Shown piece after piece: positions 1 through 7,889 of a stretch of 64,000 nt of DNA. The notes under the pieces are model-generated. The model saw nothing but the letters and a program-made list of their open reading frames with translations, did no database searches and had not been told where the DNA came from. Positions within the stretch are counted from its first letter, which is position 1, and every line of letters begins with the position of its first letter. Origin of the DNA: Streptomyces violaceorubidus (lineage in GTDB: Bacteria > Actinomycetota > Actinomycetes > Streptomycetales > Streptomycetaceae). The stretch spans positions 1-64,000 of the forward strand of contig NZ_JODM01000026.1 in NCBI RefSeq assembly GCF_000717995.1. The letters run 5' to 3'. The position numbers and the translations under genes were made by a program.

Positions 1-1574
1 GGTGCCGGGTGGGTGGGGCCGGTCGGGGGTGGCGGGGCGGTCGGGCTGACGGCCTCGTCGGTCGGGGGCGCCGGGTCGGTCAGGGTGGCGAGGTGGTTCA
101 GGAGGGGCGTGGCCGAAGCCAGGTGGGTGTCCGTGTGGATCGCGGGCATGTCCGCCGCCGACCAGCGCTCCCTGCCCGCGAGCAGGGCGGCGATGCGGTC
201 GGCGCGGTGCGGCGGGGCGAACTCGACGCCCAACGGGGTGGACGGGCCGCGCTGGTTGGCCATCACGGCGACGCCTTCGGTGAGGCCGGCGCGGGGCGGG
301 GTGTGCCAGCCGGTCCACTCGTGGCCGGGTTCCCAGGCCGGCACCGGACGCAGACCGTTCGCGGCGGGGCGCACCGGGACCCGGCCCGCGACCCGGTGCA
401 GCAGGCCGCCCTCCGTGTCGGCGGCCTGCACCACGTTGACCGGCTCGGTCCAGGCGTCCAGGGCGCGGTCCACGTCGGCGACCCGGCGGGCCCGCAGCAG
501 TGGCAGCAGAGCGCCGAAGCCGAGGTCGGAGGTGACGCGGGGCGGGTAGCGCAGGCTGAGGGCGGCCGGGGTGCCGTCGTCGAGGCCCTCGGGGCCGCCG
601 GCGATCACCGGGCCGCGGTCGGTCTCGATGACCTCGACCTCCACGGTCTCCCGCTCCCCCGTGCCCCTCGCGACCCCCGCGACCCCCGCGACCCCCGCGA
701 CCCCCGCGACCCCCGCGACCCCCGCGACCTGGATCGTCTCCGTGTGGCGGGCGGCGCGGTGCCAGGCGCCGTCCGGGCCGAGCGCCTCGACGCCGGCGCC
801 GGTGCGGCGCAGGCGCTCGCGGTACAGGTCCTGGTAGTCGGCCATCGCGTTGGTGATCGCCCAGGCGACGGTGCCGGTGTGTCCGAAGTGGGCGACGCCG
901 GGGACGCCCGGCACGGCGAGACCGACGACGTCGAACTCCGGGCAGGACAGGTGGATCTGCTGGTAGACGCCGGGGTCCTCGATGAAACGGTGCGGATCGC
1001 CCGCGATGAGCGCGTGCCCGGTGGTGGTCCGTTCGCCGCTCACCAGCCAGCCGTTGCTGCCCGCGGTGCCGGGGCCGTCGGCGGCGAAGAGGGCCACGGC
1101 CTCCGGGCCGAGGTGCGTGGAGACGTGCTCGCGCCAGAGCTTGGCGGGGAAGCCCGCGAAGAGGATGTGCGTGGCGAGCCAGACGCCGAGCGGAGTCCAG
1201 GGCTCCCACTGTCCGGGGGTGAGCCCGGTGCGGGCGAACTCGGGGGCCGGTCGCCCGTTCTGGGCGAGCCCCTCGTTCACGCCGTCGACGTACGCCCGCA
1301 CCCAGGCGGCCGTCTCCGGGTCCTTCCGCTCCAGGGCGGTGAAGCAGCGGCGTGCGGTGTCCGCGAGCCGGGCTCGGCGGGCGAGGCGGTCCCAGGACAG
1401 GGCCTCGGGTCCGAGGAAGGCCGCGGAGGTGCCCTGGGCTCGGTGGCGCTCGACCTCCAGTTGCCAGGCACGGTCGCGGGCGGTCACCCGGCCCTGGGCG
1501 CGGGCGAGTTCGTGCGGGCTGTCCGCGCGCAGGTGCGGGATTCCCCAGGCGTCGCGGTAGGTCTCGGCGCTCAC
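1..1574 (-). CDS. Penicillin acylase family Ntn-hydrolase (3' end outside window)
   Basis: The reverse strand reads without a stop from GTG 1574 to the window edge (start site AAAGGAAAGTAGAGG upstream). The protein opens VSAETYRDAWGIPHLRADSP, the usual N-terminal pattern of penicillin/aculeacin acylases, and has GTAGSNGWLVSG, where Ser173 after Gly would become the N-terminal nucleophile of the beta chain after self-cleavage. Later blocks (GHTGTVAWAITNAMADYQDLY, MANQRGPSTP) also fit. Such enzymes hydrolyse amide bonds in acylated small molecules. No clear signal peptide is seen. It is divergent from a siderophore-interacting protein with an iron box between them, so a siderophore-related substrate is a fair inference; substrate is otherwise unknown. 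Confidence 0.85.
   Translation of the reverse strand, partial: MSAETYRDAWGIPHLRADSPHELARAQGRVTARDRAWQLEVERHRAQGTSAAFLGPEALSWDRLARRARLADTARRCFTALERKDPETAAWVRAYVDGVNEGLAQNGRPAPEFARTGLTPGQWEPWTPLGVWLATHILFAGFPAKLWREHVSTHLGPEAVALFAADGPGTAGSNGWLVSGERTTTGHALIAGDPHRFIEDPGVYQQIHLSCPEFDVVGLAVPGVPGVAHFGHTGTVAWAITNAMADYQDLYRERLRRTGAGVEALGPDGAWHRAARHTETIQVAGVAGVAGVAGVAGVAGVARGTGERETVEVEVIETDRGPVIAGGPEGLDDGTPAALSLRYPPRVTSDLGFGALLPLLRARRVADVDRALDAWTEPVNVVQAADTEGGLLHRVAGRVPVRPAANGLRPVPAWEPGHEWTGWHTPPRAGLTEGVAVMANQRGPSTPLGVEFAPPHRADRIAALLAGRERWSAADMPAIHTDTHLASATPLLNHLATLTDPAPPTDEAVSPTAPPPPTGPTHPA
670..729. repeat. 9-bp coding tandem repeat (VAG) in the acylase gene
   Basis: Six complete copies of GCGACCCCC plus a partial seventh. 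On the coding (minus) strand this reads GTC GCG GGG, giving a Val-Ala-Gly run in the acylase. It is in frame, so copy-number change would alter loop length without killing the gene. Confidence 0.9.
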
Positions 1575-1594
1575 CCCTGTGCCTCTACTTTCCT

Positions 1595-1613
1595 TTAGGT
1601 TAGGCTCACCTAA
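1595..1613. promoter_or_regulatory. Iron box (DmdR1/IdeR-type operator)
   Basis: TTAGGTTAGGCTCACCTAA is a near-perfect 19-bp match to the actinobacterial DtxR/IdeR/DmdR consensus. It lies 20 bp upstream of the acylase start (minus strand) and 44 bp upstream of the siderophore-interacting protein start (plus strand), so one operator could repress both genes in iron-replete cells. Confidence 0.93.
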
Positions 1614-1657
1614 GTTTTACCGTCGTGGCCGAATAGTACGTGAAAGGTGAAGGATTC

Positions 1658-2383
1658 ATGGGGCAGGGGCGGGGCTGGGAGGGCGCGGTCCTCAAGCTGA
1701 TGCGCGCGAAGGACTTCGAGTTCACCGTGACGGGCGTCGAGGACGTGACCCCGCACTACCGGCGGCTGCGGCTGAGCGACGGCGGCATGCTGGCGGCGAC
1801 CGGCGTCCACCCCACGATGTGGGTGCGGCTGTGGTTCGACAACGCCGGCAAGCCGCACCAGCGGGGGTACACCCTGGTGGATCCGGACCCGGCGGCCGGG
1901 ACCTTCGCCATGGAGTTCGCCCTGCACGAGGGATGCGCGAGCGACTGGGCTCGGGCGGCGAAGCCGGGGGACACCATCGAGGCGACCGTCCAGGGCACCG
2001 GGTTCGAGGTACCGCGGCCCCTTCCCTCCCGGGTCTTCGCGGTCGCGGACCCGGCGTCCCTGCCCGCGCTCAACTCCCTCCTCGACGCGCTGGGACCGGT
2101 GCCCGCGACCGTCTGGTTCGAGGGCGGCACGGACGACGGCCTGCCGTTCCGCACCGACCCCGAACGGCACGAGGTCCGCGCGGTCGCGCGGCAGGACGCG
2201 GGGGCGCGGCTGGTGGCGCGGGTGAGGGAGGAGCTGCCGGAGCTGCTGGGGGCCGTCTCCGAGCCGTTCGTCTGGATCGCCTGCGACACGGCGACCACGC
2301 GGGCGCTGGCCTCGTACGTCCGCAAGGAGCTGGGGGTGCCGAAGCAGCGGGTGAACGCGCTGGGGTACTGGCGCGCGACCTGA
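1658..2383 (+). CDS. Siderophore-interacting protein (ViuB/SIP family)
   Basis: A 241-residue cytoplasmic flavoprotein of the ViuB/SIP family, which reduces ferric siderophores to release iron. N-terminal FAD-binding barrel contains KPHQRGYTLVDPDPAAGTF; the C-terminal nucleotide-binding half contains VADPASLPALNSLLDALGP and ends GYWRAT, close to the family GYWR signature. ATG 1658 is chosen over GTG 1640 because GGTGAAGGA sits just upstream. The iron box 44 bp upstream indicates iron-dependent expression together with the divergent acylase. Confidence 0.9.
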   Translation: MGQGRGWEGAVLKLMRAKDFEFTVTGVEDVTPHYRRLRLSDGGMLAATGVHPTMWVRLWFDNAGKPHQRGYTLVDPDPAAGTFAMEFALHEGCASDWARAAKPGDTIEATVQGTGFEVPRPLPSRVFAVADPASLPALNSLLDALGPVPATVWFEGGTDDGLPFRTDPERHEVRAVARQDAGARLVARVREELPELLGAVSEPFVWIACDTATTRALASYVRKELGVPKQRVNALGYWRAT

Positions 2384-2408
2384 GCCGGTACGCGCGATCA
2401 TCGTGACC

Positions 2409-3002
2409 ATGGACGTCACACTTCACCTCGCCCAGGACCCCGAGGCCGACGAACTCCTCGGGCGCAGCCCGCTCGCCGCGCTGGTCGGCATGCTGCTGGA
2501 CCAGCAAGTGCCCATGGAGTGGGCGTTCAAGGGGCCGTCGACCATCGCGCGGCGCATGGGGGCGGAGGACCTGGACGCGCACGACATCGCCGCGTACGAC
2601 CCCGAGGGGTTCGCCGCGCTGCTCTCCGAGAAGCCTGCCGTGCACCGGTATCCCGGGTCCATGGCGGGGCGGGTGCAGCAGCTGTGCCGGTACCTCGTCG
2701 AGACGTACGACGGTGACGCCGAGGCCGTCTGGCGGGGGGTGGCCACCGGGAAGGAGCTGTTGAAACGGCTCCAGGAGCTGCCGGGGTTCGGCAAGCAGAA
2801 GGCCCAGATCTTCCTGGCGCTGCTCGGCAAGCAGCTCGGGGTCCGACCCGAGGGGTGGCGCGAGGCGGCGGGGGCGTACGGGGAGCCCGACTCGTTCCGC
2901 TCGGTCGCGGACATCAGGGGGCCGGAGTCCCTGACCAAGGTGCGGGCCCACAAGCAGGAGATGAAGGCGGCGGCCAAGGCGGCGAAGGGCTCCGGCAAGT
3001 AG
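2409..3002 (+). CDS. HhH-GPD-type base-excision repair protein
   Basis: A 197-residue small DNA glycosylase-like protein. The helix-hairpin-helix is visible as LQELPGFGKQKAQIFLALLG at about residues 120-139; the N-terminal LLGRSPLAALVGMLLDQQVP is typical of the short actinobacterial HhH-GPD family. The usual VDTHV-type catalytic Asp loop is not obvious, so substrate and activity are uncertain. GTG 2403 is an alternative start two codons earlier; neither has a strong ribosome site. Confidence 0.8.
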   Translation: MDVTLHLAQDPEADELLGRSPLAALVGMLLDQQVPMEWAFKGPSTIARRMGAEDLDAHDIAAYDPEGFAALLSEKPAVHRYPGSMAGRVQQLCRYLVETYDGDAEAVWRGVATGKELLKRLQELPGFGKQKAQIFLALLGKQLGVRPEGWREAAGAYGEPDSFRSVADIRGPESLTKVRAHKQEMKAAAKAAKGSGK

Positions 3003-3038
3003 GTGGCCGGGGGGCGGGTGCCTGCGGCGGCGTGCGCG

Positions 3039-3245
3039 GGTTTGGTGGGGGTGCGGGTGGCGCCTGCGTGGCTCCAGTGGGGGTGGGGGTCGCGCCTGTG
3101 CGGCTCCGGTGGGGGTGCGCGTGGCGCCTTGGGTTTGGTGGGGGTGCCTGCGGCGCCTGTGCGGCTCCGGTGGGGGTGCCTGCGGCGCCTGTGCGGCTCC
3201 GGTGGGGGTGCGGGTAGCGCCTTGGGTTCGGTGGTGGGTCGGGGC
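3039..3245. repeat. Imperfect ~30-bp G-rich tandem repeats
   Basis: Recurring blocks such as GCGCCTGTGCGGCTCCGGTG followed by GGGGTGC, with variants carrying GCCTTGGGTTTGGTG. At least five degenerate units occur in the intergenic space after the HhH-GPD gene. Confidence 0.8.
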
Positions 3246-3401
3246 CGCGCCGGGGGGTGTCCGTCCTCGGAACGGCGCGGAATCGGTGGGACAGAGATGT
3301 GGAACTCCGTTGACGCGCCAACCGCTGCGGGCGGACACCCCCCGACACGTCCCCTTCGCGCCGTACGCGGCTCTCCCGCCGTCCCCCCAGCTGCGGGCAG
3401 T

Positions 3402-3452
3402 CGTGCCTCCCCCAGTGCCTGAACGGCCTGGGAGGTACCCCCAGGCGGCACG
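3402..3452. repeat. GC-rich inverted repeat (CTCCCCCA...ACCCCC family)
   Basis: The core 3407-3442 starts CTCCCCCA, forms a short hairpin and ends GGGAGGTACCCCC; flanking CGTGCC/GGCACG arms extend the palindrome. Its arrangement matches the element inserted in the transporter pseudogene at 20792-20825, so it is listed as the same repeat family. Confidence 0.65.
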
Positions 3453-3503
3453 GGTGGGCGCAGCGGCACCCCGCTCCGCCGCCGCCTGCTCCCAGCATGG
3501 GGC

Positions 3504-4190
3504 ATGACCGAACCACCTAGCGGCTCCCCGGGCGGGACGCCGTACGACGACCGCGGGGTGCACGGCCGGCACGGGGCGGCGCACGGCCCGGCCTCCGGGC
3601 GGCGGGAGCCCGAGCCCGAGCCGGCCTTCGAGGGGCCGCTGCACCTGCTGTCCCGCGCCGCCTGGCAGACCGTGTTGTTCACCGGCATCGCCTCACTGGT
3701 CCTGGGCGTCCTCGTCCTGATCTGGCCCGGCGCCTCCCTGCTCGCCGCCGGCGTGCTCTTCGGCCTCTACCTCGTCATCAGCGGTGTCCTCCAACTGGGC
3801 GCCGCCTTCGGCACGCACCGGCGGACCTCGCTGCGGGTGCTGGCCTTCATCAGCGGCGCGGTGTCGATCCTGCTGGGTCTGTTCTGCTTCCGCGGACCCC
3901 TCCAGTCGGTGCTGCTGCTCGCGCTCTGGATCGGCATCGGCTGGCTCTTCCGCGGGGTCACCCAGATCGTGGCCGCCGCGCACGACCCGTCGATGCCGGC
4001 CCGCGGCTGGCAGATCTTCCTCGGTGCCGTCACCGTCGTCGCCGGCATCGTCCTGATCGACTCGCCGGTCGAGTCGGCCACCGTCCTCATGCTGGTCGGC
4101 GGCTGGTGGCTGGTCGTCGTCGGCGTCGTCGAGATCGTCACGTCGGTGCGGCTGCGGGGGCGGGCGCACCAGGTCCCGCGCGCCCTGTGA
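3504..4190 (+). CDS. HdeD-like (DUF308) membrane protein
   Basis: A 228-residue protein with a charged, Pro-rich cytoplasmic N-terminus (about 55 residues) followed by six hydrophobic segments arranged as DUF308 repeats, including WQTVLFTGIASLVLGVLVLI and GWWLVVVGVVEIVTSVRLRG. In enterobacteria HdeD relates to acid resistance; in actinomycetes the role is not established. ATG 3504 follows the sequence CCCAGCATGGGGC with only a weak ribosome site. Confidence 0.85.
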   Translation: MTEPPSGSPGGTPYDDRGVHGRHGAAHGPASGRREPEPEPAFEGPLHLLSRAAWQTVLFTGIASLVLGVLVLIWPGASLLAAGVLFGLYLVISGVLQLGAAFGTHRRTSLRVLAFISGAVSILLGLFCFRGPLQSVLLLALWIGIGWLFRGVTQIVAAAHDPSMPARGWQIFLGAVTVVAGIVLIDSPVESATVLMLVGGWWLVVVGVVEIVTSVRLRGRAHQVPRAL

Positions 4191-4271
4191 GCGGCGCCCG
4201 GCCTACGCCGAGCGGGCGGTTCTCGGCCCCGGTGCGGTGGACGGCGTACGCCGGGCGGGGACACGAGTGAG

Positions 4272-4586
4272 GTGAGACCCGACCCGCACGCCGCCGCCCG
4301 CCGTGGCGCACGCCTGCGGGTCCTGGTGCTGCTGCTCGCCCTGCTCGTGCCCTGCACGCACGTGACCGGCGAGGCGGCACCGGTGACGGTGGCGGGCGGC
4401 ACCGCCGGGGAGTACGACCACCTCGACTCCGCCCTGCGGGTGGCGGGCCGCAGCGGCCGGCGACCCACCGTGGTGCGGCCGGCACCGCCGTCCTTCGCGG
4501 CGGACCCTCCTCTTCGATTCGACGCTCGTTCCGGACGGGCCGCCGCCCTGCCCCGCGGCCCTCGCTCCCTCGTCCTGCGCTGCTGA
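4272..4586 (+). CDS. Small putative secreted protein
   Basis: Unrecognised 104-residue protein from GTG 4272. A twin-Arg and hydrophobic stretch (RRGARLRVLVLLLALLVPCT) looks like a signal peptide with a Cys/His region near the cleavage site. Codon use is Streptomyces-like in the first two thirds and looser at the end. No domain is recognised; it could be a spurious frame. Confidence 0.5.
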   Translation: MRPDPHAAARRGARLRVLVLLLALLVPCTHVTGEAAPVTVAGGTAGEYDHLDSALRVAGRSGRRPTVVRPAPPSFAADPPLRFDARSGRAAALPRGPRSLVLRC

Positions 4587-4660
4587 TGGTGCCGGGCCGG
4601 CCCTGCCGCCGGTCACCACGACAGGGACGAACAGCGACGCACCAGGAACGAGGAACCACC

Positions 4661-4795
4661 ATGCCCAACGACCCCTACGCCGTGCTGCGCGCACTTCTGC
4701 GCGCCGAGGCCGCCCGCCGTACGCCCAAGCCCGGCTCCGCACCCCGGGAAGCCGAAGAACGGCGGCTCCCGGCGCCGGAGCGGAGGCGTGGCTGA
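4661..4795 (+). CDS. Small hypothetical protein (44 aa)
   Basis: Begins MPNDPYAVLRALLRAEAARR, highly charged and probably helical, with a good ribosome site (AACGAGGAACCACC before ATG 4661) and consistent G/C third positions. No family recognised. Confidence 0.6.
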   Translation: MPNDPYAVLRALLRAEAARRTPKPGSAPREAEERRLPAPERRRG

Positions 4796-4895
4796 CGGGA
4801 GCGCCCGTCGGCACAGTGCCGATTGATCCGGTTTACGGCGTCTTTTCCGGCGCCGTACTCCGGCGCCATGGCTGCGCCCGCAACGTCCGGGCCGG

Positions 4896-4901
4896 TAGGC
4901 T
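4896..4901 (+). promoter_or_regulatory. -10 element for leaderless start at 4908
   Basis: TAGGCT six nucleotides before GTG 4908, with no ribosome site between. This is the spacing expected of a leaderless transcript in Streptomyces. Confidence 0.55.
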
Positions 4902-4907
4902 TTCCGT

Positions 4908-5204
4908 GTGATCTTCAAGCGCATCGGAAACGGCCGGCCGTACCCCGACCACGGCCGGGAAAGCACCCGGCAGTGGGCGGACGTCGCGCCGCGCCCGGTC
5001 CGCCTCGATCAGCTCGTGACGACCAAGGGCCAGCTCGACCTGGAAACGCTCCTGGCCGAGGACTCCACCTTCTACGGCGACCTCTTCGCGCACGTCGTGA
5101 AGTGGCAGGGCGACCTGTACTTGGAGGACGGTCTGCACCGGGCGGTGCGGGCCGCCCTGCAGCAGCGTCAGGTGCTGCACGCCCGGGTCCTCGAACTCGA
5201 CTGA
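4908..5204 (+). CDS. Conserved actinobacterial protein (VapB-like annotation; ParB-like motif)
   Basis: A 98-residue protein, MIFKRIGNGRPYPDHGREST at the start. Homologues in Streptomyces are often labelled VapB-family antitoxins, but no toxin gene is adjacent. The C-terminus, DLYLEDGLHRAVRAALQQRQ, resembles the DGxHRxxAA motif of ParB/sulfiredoxin-type folds; that is inference from the motif only. The start is GTG directly behind a TAGGCT box, indicating leaderless expression. Confidence 0.8.
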   Translation: MIFKRIGNGRPYPDHGRESTRQWADVAPRPVRLDQLVTTKGQLDLETLLAEDSTFYGDLFAHVVKWQGDLYLEDGLHRAVRAALQQRQVLHARVLELD

Positions 5205-5293
5205 CGGGCTCCCGCTTGACCCGTTCGGGTTGGCTTGCACCGAACTGCGGAACGTCGACTGATCATCTAATAGGCATCACCGCTCCGGCGCAC

Positions 5294-5299
5294 TACGCT
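5294..5299 (+). promoter_or_regulatory. -10 element for leaderless start at 5306
   Basis: TACGCT followed by GCGCCC and ATG 5306, the same six-base spacing as other leaderless starts in this window. Confidence 0.5.
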
Positions 5300-5305
5300 G
5301 CGCCC

Positions 5306-5944
5306 ATGAGCATGCTGACTCCTCCCGGCATGGGTGGCCAGTACAAGATCACGGGGGACAAGTACCCGCGGATGCGCCCGGTCCGGCGACGTGGCCGGGT
5401 CGCGTTCGCCGCCGTCGCCTGTGTCACCGTTCTCGGAGTGCTGGGCTGGGGCACGTTGCAGCTCATCGATGTCTTCACCGGTGGCGACAAGGCTTCGGCG
5501 GCCGGTGCCGCGGGCTGTGTCCCCACGGCGAGGGCGAGTGCCTCGCCGGCTGCCGCGGTGCTGCCGAAGCCCGGTCAGGTCACGGTCAACGTGCTCAACG
5601 CGACGACGCGCAGCGGCCTGGCGCAGAAGACCGCCGACGAGCTGAAGAAGCGCGGCTTCCGCGTGGGCGAGGTGAGCAACGCGCCCAAGGAGTACGACAA
5701 GAAGGTCACCGGCACCGGGATGCTGCTGGGGCCGGCCGCCTCGCTGAAGGGTGCGCTCCCCGTGCTCGGCACGCAGCTGCCCGGCGCCGAGCACCGCGCC
5801 GACGCGGTCCGCGAGGGAGCCGCCGTCGACCTCATCATCGGCAACGGCTTCAAGGGGCTGGCGAACCGCGCGGACGCCGACACGGCGCTGGCCAAGCTGA
5901 CCGCGCCGCTCTCGACGCCCGCCGCGGAGAAGAAGAGCTGCTGA
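5306..5944 (+). CDS. Membrane-anchored LytR C-terminal domain protein
   Basis: A 212-residue protein: basic cytoplasmic N-terminus, one membrane segment (RVAFAAVACVTVLGVLGW, about residues 31-48), a short Ala/Ser-rich linker, then a LytR_C domain beginning VTVNVLNATTRSGLAQKTAD with the typical VxVLNxTxxxGLA motif and KRGFRVGEVSNA. The domain is thought to act at the cell wall beside LCP proteins. ATG 5306 is preferred over the long upstream frame because the conserved part starts here and a -10 box precedes it. It is convergent with upp, stops nine bases apart. Confidence 0.85.
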   Translation: MSMLTPPGMGGQYKITGDKYPRMRPVRRRGRVAFAAVACVTVLGVLGWGTLQLIDVFTGGDKASAAGAAGCVPTARASASPAAAVLPKPGQVTVNVLNATTRSGLAQKTADELKKRGFRVGEVSNAPKEYDKKVTGTGMLLGPAASLKGALPVLGTQLPGAEHRADAVREGAAVDLIIGNGFKGLANRADADTALAKLTAPLSTPAAEKKSC

Positions 5945-5953
5945 GCGGGGGTA

Positions 5954-6589
5954 CTACTCGGCCGCTCCGTACATGCGGTCGCCCGCGTCGCCGAGGCCCG
6001 GGACGATGTAGCCCTGCTCGTTGAGGCGCTCGTCGACCGAGGCCGTCACGACCGTCACCGGGGTGCCGGCCAGCTCGCGCTCCATCAGTTCGACGCCCTC
6101 GGGGGCGGCGAGCAGCACCACGGCCGTCACGTCGTCGGCGCCGCGCTTGATCAGCTCCTTGATGGACGCGACCAGGGTGCCGCCGGTGGCCAGCATGGGG
6201 TCGAGGACGTACACCTGGCGCCCGGACAGGTCGTCCGGCATGCGCGTGGCGTAGGTGGAGGCCTGGAGCGTCTCCTCGTTGCGCACCATGCCGAGGAAGC
6301 CCACCTCGGCGGTCGGCAGCAGCCGGACCATGCCGTCGAGCATGCCGAGACCGGCCCGCAGGATCGGCACCACCAGCGGGCGCGGGTGGGAGAGCTTGAC
6401 GCCGGTGGTCTGCGAGACCGGCGTGTGGATGTCGACCTGTTCGGTACGCACGTCGCGCGTGGCCTCGTAGGCGAGCAGGGTGACCAGCTCGTCGGCGAGA
6501 CGGCGGAAGGTCGCGGAGTCGGTGCGCTGGTCGCGCAGCGTGGTGAGCTTGTGGGCGACCAGGGGGTGGTCGACGACGTGGAGACGCAT
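5954..6589 (-). CDS. upp: Uracil phosphoribosyltransferase
   Basis: A 211-residue pyrimidine salvage enzyme that converts uracil and PRPP to UMP in the cytoplasm. The PRPP-binding loop [13 protein letters not shown], the [16 protein letters not shown] block and the C-terminal uracil-recognition segment [11 protein letters not shown] are all present, and the length is normal. ATG 6589 ([11 protein letters not shown]) follows GTGGTGGGC; an ATG three codons upstream is less likely. Confidence 0.97.
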   Translation of the reverse strand: MRLHVVDHPLVAHKLTTLRDQRTDSATFRRLADELVTLLAYEATRDVRTEQVDIHTPVSQTTGVKLSHPRPLVVPILRAGLGMLDGMVRLLPTAEVGFLGMVRNEETLQASTYATRMPDDLSGRQVYVLDPMLATGGTLVASIKELIKRGADDVTAVVLLAAPEGVELMERELAGTPVTVVTASVDERLNEQGYIVPGLGDAGDRMYGAAE

Positions 6590-6730
6590 GCCCACCACAG
6601 TAACCGGGCCCCGTGGGGGCGGCGTCCCCGCGGCAGGGGCATGGGCTCCGCAGGCGGCTCCACCGGTTCGCGGGCGTCAAACCGCCCGGGCGGGGGAAGG
6701 CGGGAGGGACGGACGCTGGGTGGTGAGACT

Positions 6731-6967
6731 GTGCCTGACCGGGACTTCCACAACACGCCGTCCCCCGGCGCGGACCGGGGTGCGGAACGCGGGGCCGAGC
6801 CGAGTGCGGCACCGGAGCGGGAGCGCGAGGCCGAACGGCGTCGGCGCCGCGCCCAGTTCCTGCGCGATCTGGCGGAGGCCCGCCAGTTGCGGGACCGCGT
6901 GCAGCCGCGCCGCGCCAAGACCGCCCGGCTGCGACACGCGATGCGCATGCGCACCTTCCGCTGGTAG
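6731..6967 (+). CDS. Small Arg-rich hypothetical protein
   Basis: A 78-residue protein from GTG 6731 (VPDRDFHNTPSPGADRG). The second half is a strongly basic, helical segment (REREAERRRRRAQFLRDLAE) ending RHAMRMRTFRW. No family recognised. A GGTGGTGAG sequence lies upstream and a good hairpin terminator follows directly. Confidence 0.6.
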   Translation: MPDRDFHNTPSPGADRGAERGAEPSAAPEREREAERRRRRAQFLRDLAEARQLRDRVQPRRAKTARLRHAMRMRTFRW

Positions 6968-6972
6968 TCCCC

Positions 6973-7007
6973 TCCCCGGCCGGAGAAGTTCCTGACCCGG
7001 CCGGGGA
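6973..7007 (+). terminator. Hairpin terminator after small Arg-rich gene
   Basis: Perfect 11-bp stem TCCCCGGCCGG / CCGGCCGGGGA with a 13-nt loop, six bases after the stop codon at 6967. Confidence 0.65.
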
Positions 7008-7296
7008 AGATCGCGCGCCGCGCCGACGTTGGTGGTGACGGACGTACGCGGGGACCGCGAGAATCCGCGTACGATCCGCACGTGGCGGCGACTGGAGCGC
7101 TGCTGGGCGGCTGCCCGGGTACGCATTCCGGGACGTCGGTCAAAACAGCCGGACACAGGGCGCCGAAGACGTCCCCTGAGTGCCATGTTTCTGCCACGAT
7201 TCCGAGTGGGTGGGGCTCGGAGCACCGCTCCCCCGCCCGTAGCCTCCGCCGGGGGGATCCCCAACCGGCACGCCTAGGACCAGTGGGAGAGTCACG
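7008..7296. other. Intergenic region upstream of tadA pair
   Basis: About 290 bases with no supported gene. It should carry the promoter for the deaminase pair; no clear -35/-10 or operator could be fixed by eye. Confidence 0.5.
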
Positions 7297-7845
7297 GTGT
7301 ACTTCGCCGCACTGCTCGCGCGCACCGAAGACGGGTGGGAAGCGAGCGACACAGAGCTCGACGATGTGGAAACCCTGTCGGATCTTGCCGACCTGGCCCG
7401 GGAGGCCTCTCCCGACGAGGACACGGTGCTCGTGCTGATCGAGCAGGAGGACGCGTGGTTCGGAGTCGTCCGGGTGGACGGTGAGGAGGACCCCCGTATC
7501 TACGTCTCGGACGCCGCCGCGGCCGCCCGCAGCAGCTACGGCGAGATCCTGCTCACCGACGAGCTGCTCGGCCGGGACCCGGGTGACGACGGCGACGACC
7601 TCGACGCCCTCGACCTCGACGGCACGGAGGACGGGGAGTCCGACGACGACGAGGAGGAGGACGGTGACGGTGCCGCCGCGGGCGCCGGTGCGGGCGAGGC
7701 CGTGCCGCACGGGCCGGTCGGCGACGCCGAGGTCCTCGACGACCTCGGCGTGAGCGAGAAGGAACTGCGCTCGATGTCCGGGGACGCGGTCGGGGAGATC
7801 GCCGAGGCCCTTGGCGTCTCCGACGTCCTGGAGACCGTCCGCTGA
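7297..7845 (+). CDS. tRNA adenosine deaminase-associated protein
   Basis: A 182-residue protein, MYFAALLARTEDGWEASDTE, matching the actinobacterial family encoded directly upstream of tadA. The middle is an acidic low-complexity stretch (GESDDDEEEDGDG, about residues 109-121), and the C-terminus EVLDDLGVSEKELRSMSGDA is the conserved part. Function is unknown; close coupling with tadA suggests a partner or modulator of wobble deamination. Start GTG 7297. Confidence 0.85.
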   Translation: MYFAALLARTEDGWEASDTELDDVETLSDLADLAREASPDEDTVLVLIEQEDAWFGVVRVDGEEDPRIYVSDAAAAARSSYGEILLTDELLGRDPGDDGDDLDALDLDGTEDGESDDDEEEDGDGAAAGAGAGEAVPHGPVGDAEVLDDLGVSEKELRSMSGDAVGEIAEALGVSDVLETVR

Positions 7846-7889
7846 CCGCGCCGGCCGGGGAATGGCCCGAGGAGGCACCGCCCGACCCG

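Larger units (their letters stand above)
3003..3503. other. Non-coding gap with GC-rich repeats
   Basis: Five hundred bases without a convincing gene. The first half is an imperfect tandem array (3039-3245) and the second holds a GC-rich inverted repeat (3402-3452). Open frames on both strands here are products of the repeats and lack ribosome sites and homologous features. Confidence 0.6.

Noticed and set aside
9..1598. Long plus-strand open frame over the first 1.6 kb
   Set aside because: Shadow of the minus-strand acylase: product is Gly/Arg/Val low-complexity, and the reverse strand carries the family motifs and the iron box orientation.
4201..4262. Hairpin around CCTACGCCG...CGGCGTACGCCGGGC as terminator of the HdeD-like gene
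   Set aside because: Arms are imperfect and separated by about 40 bases; too weak to call.
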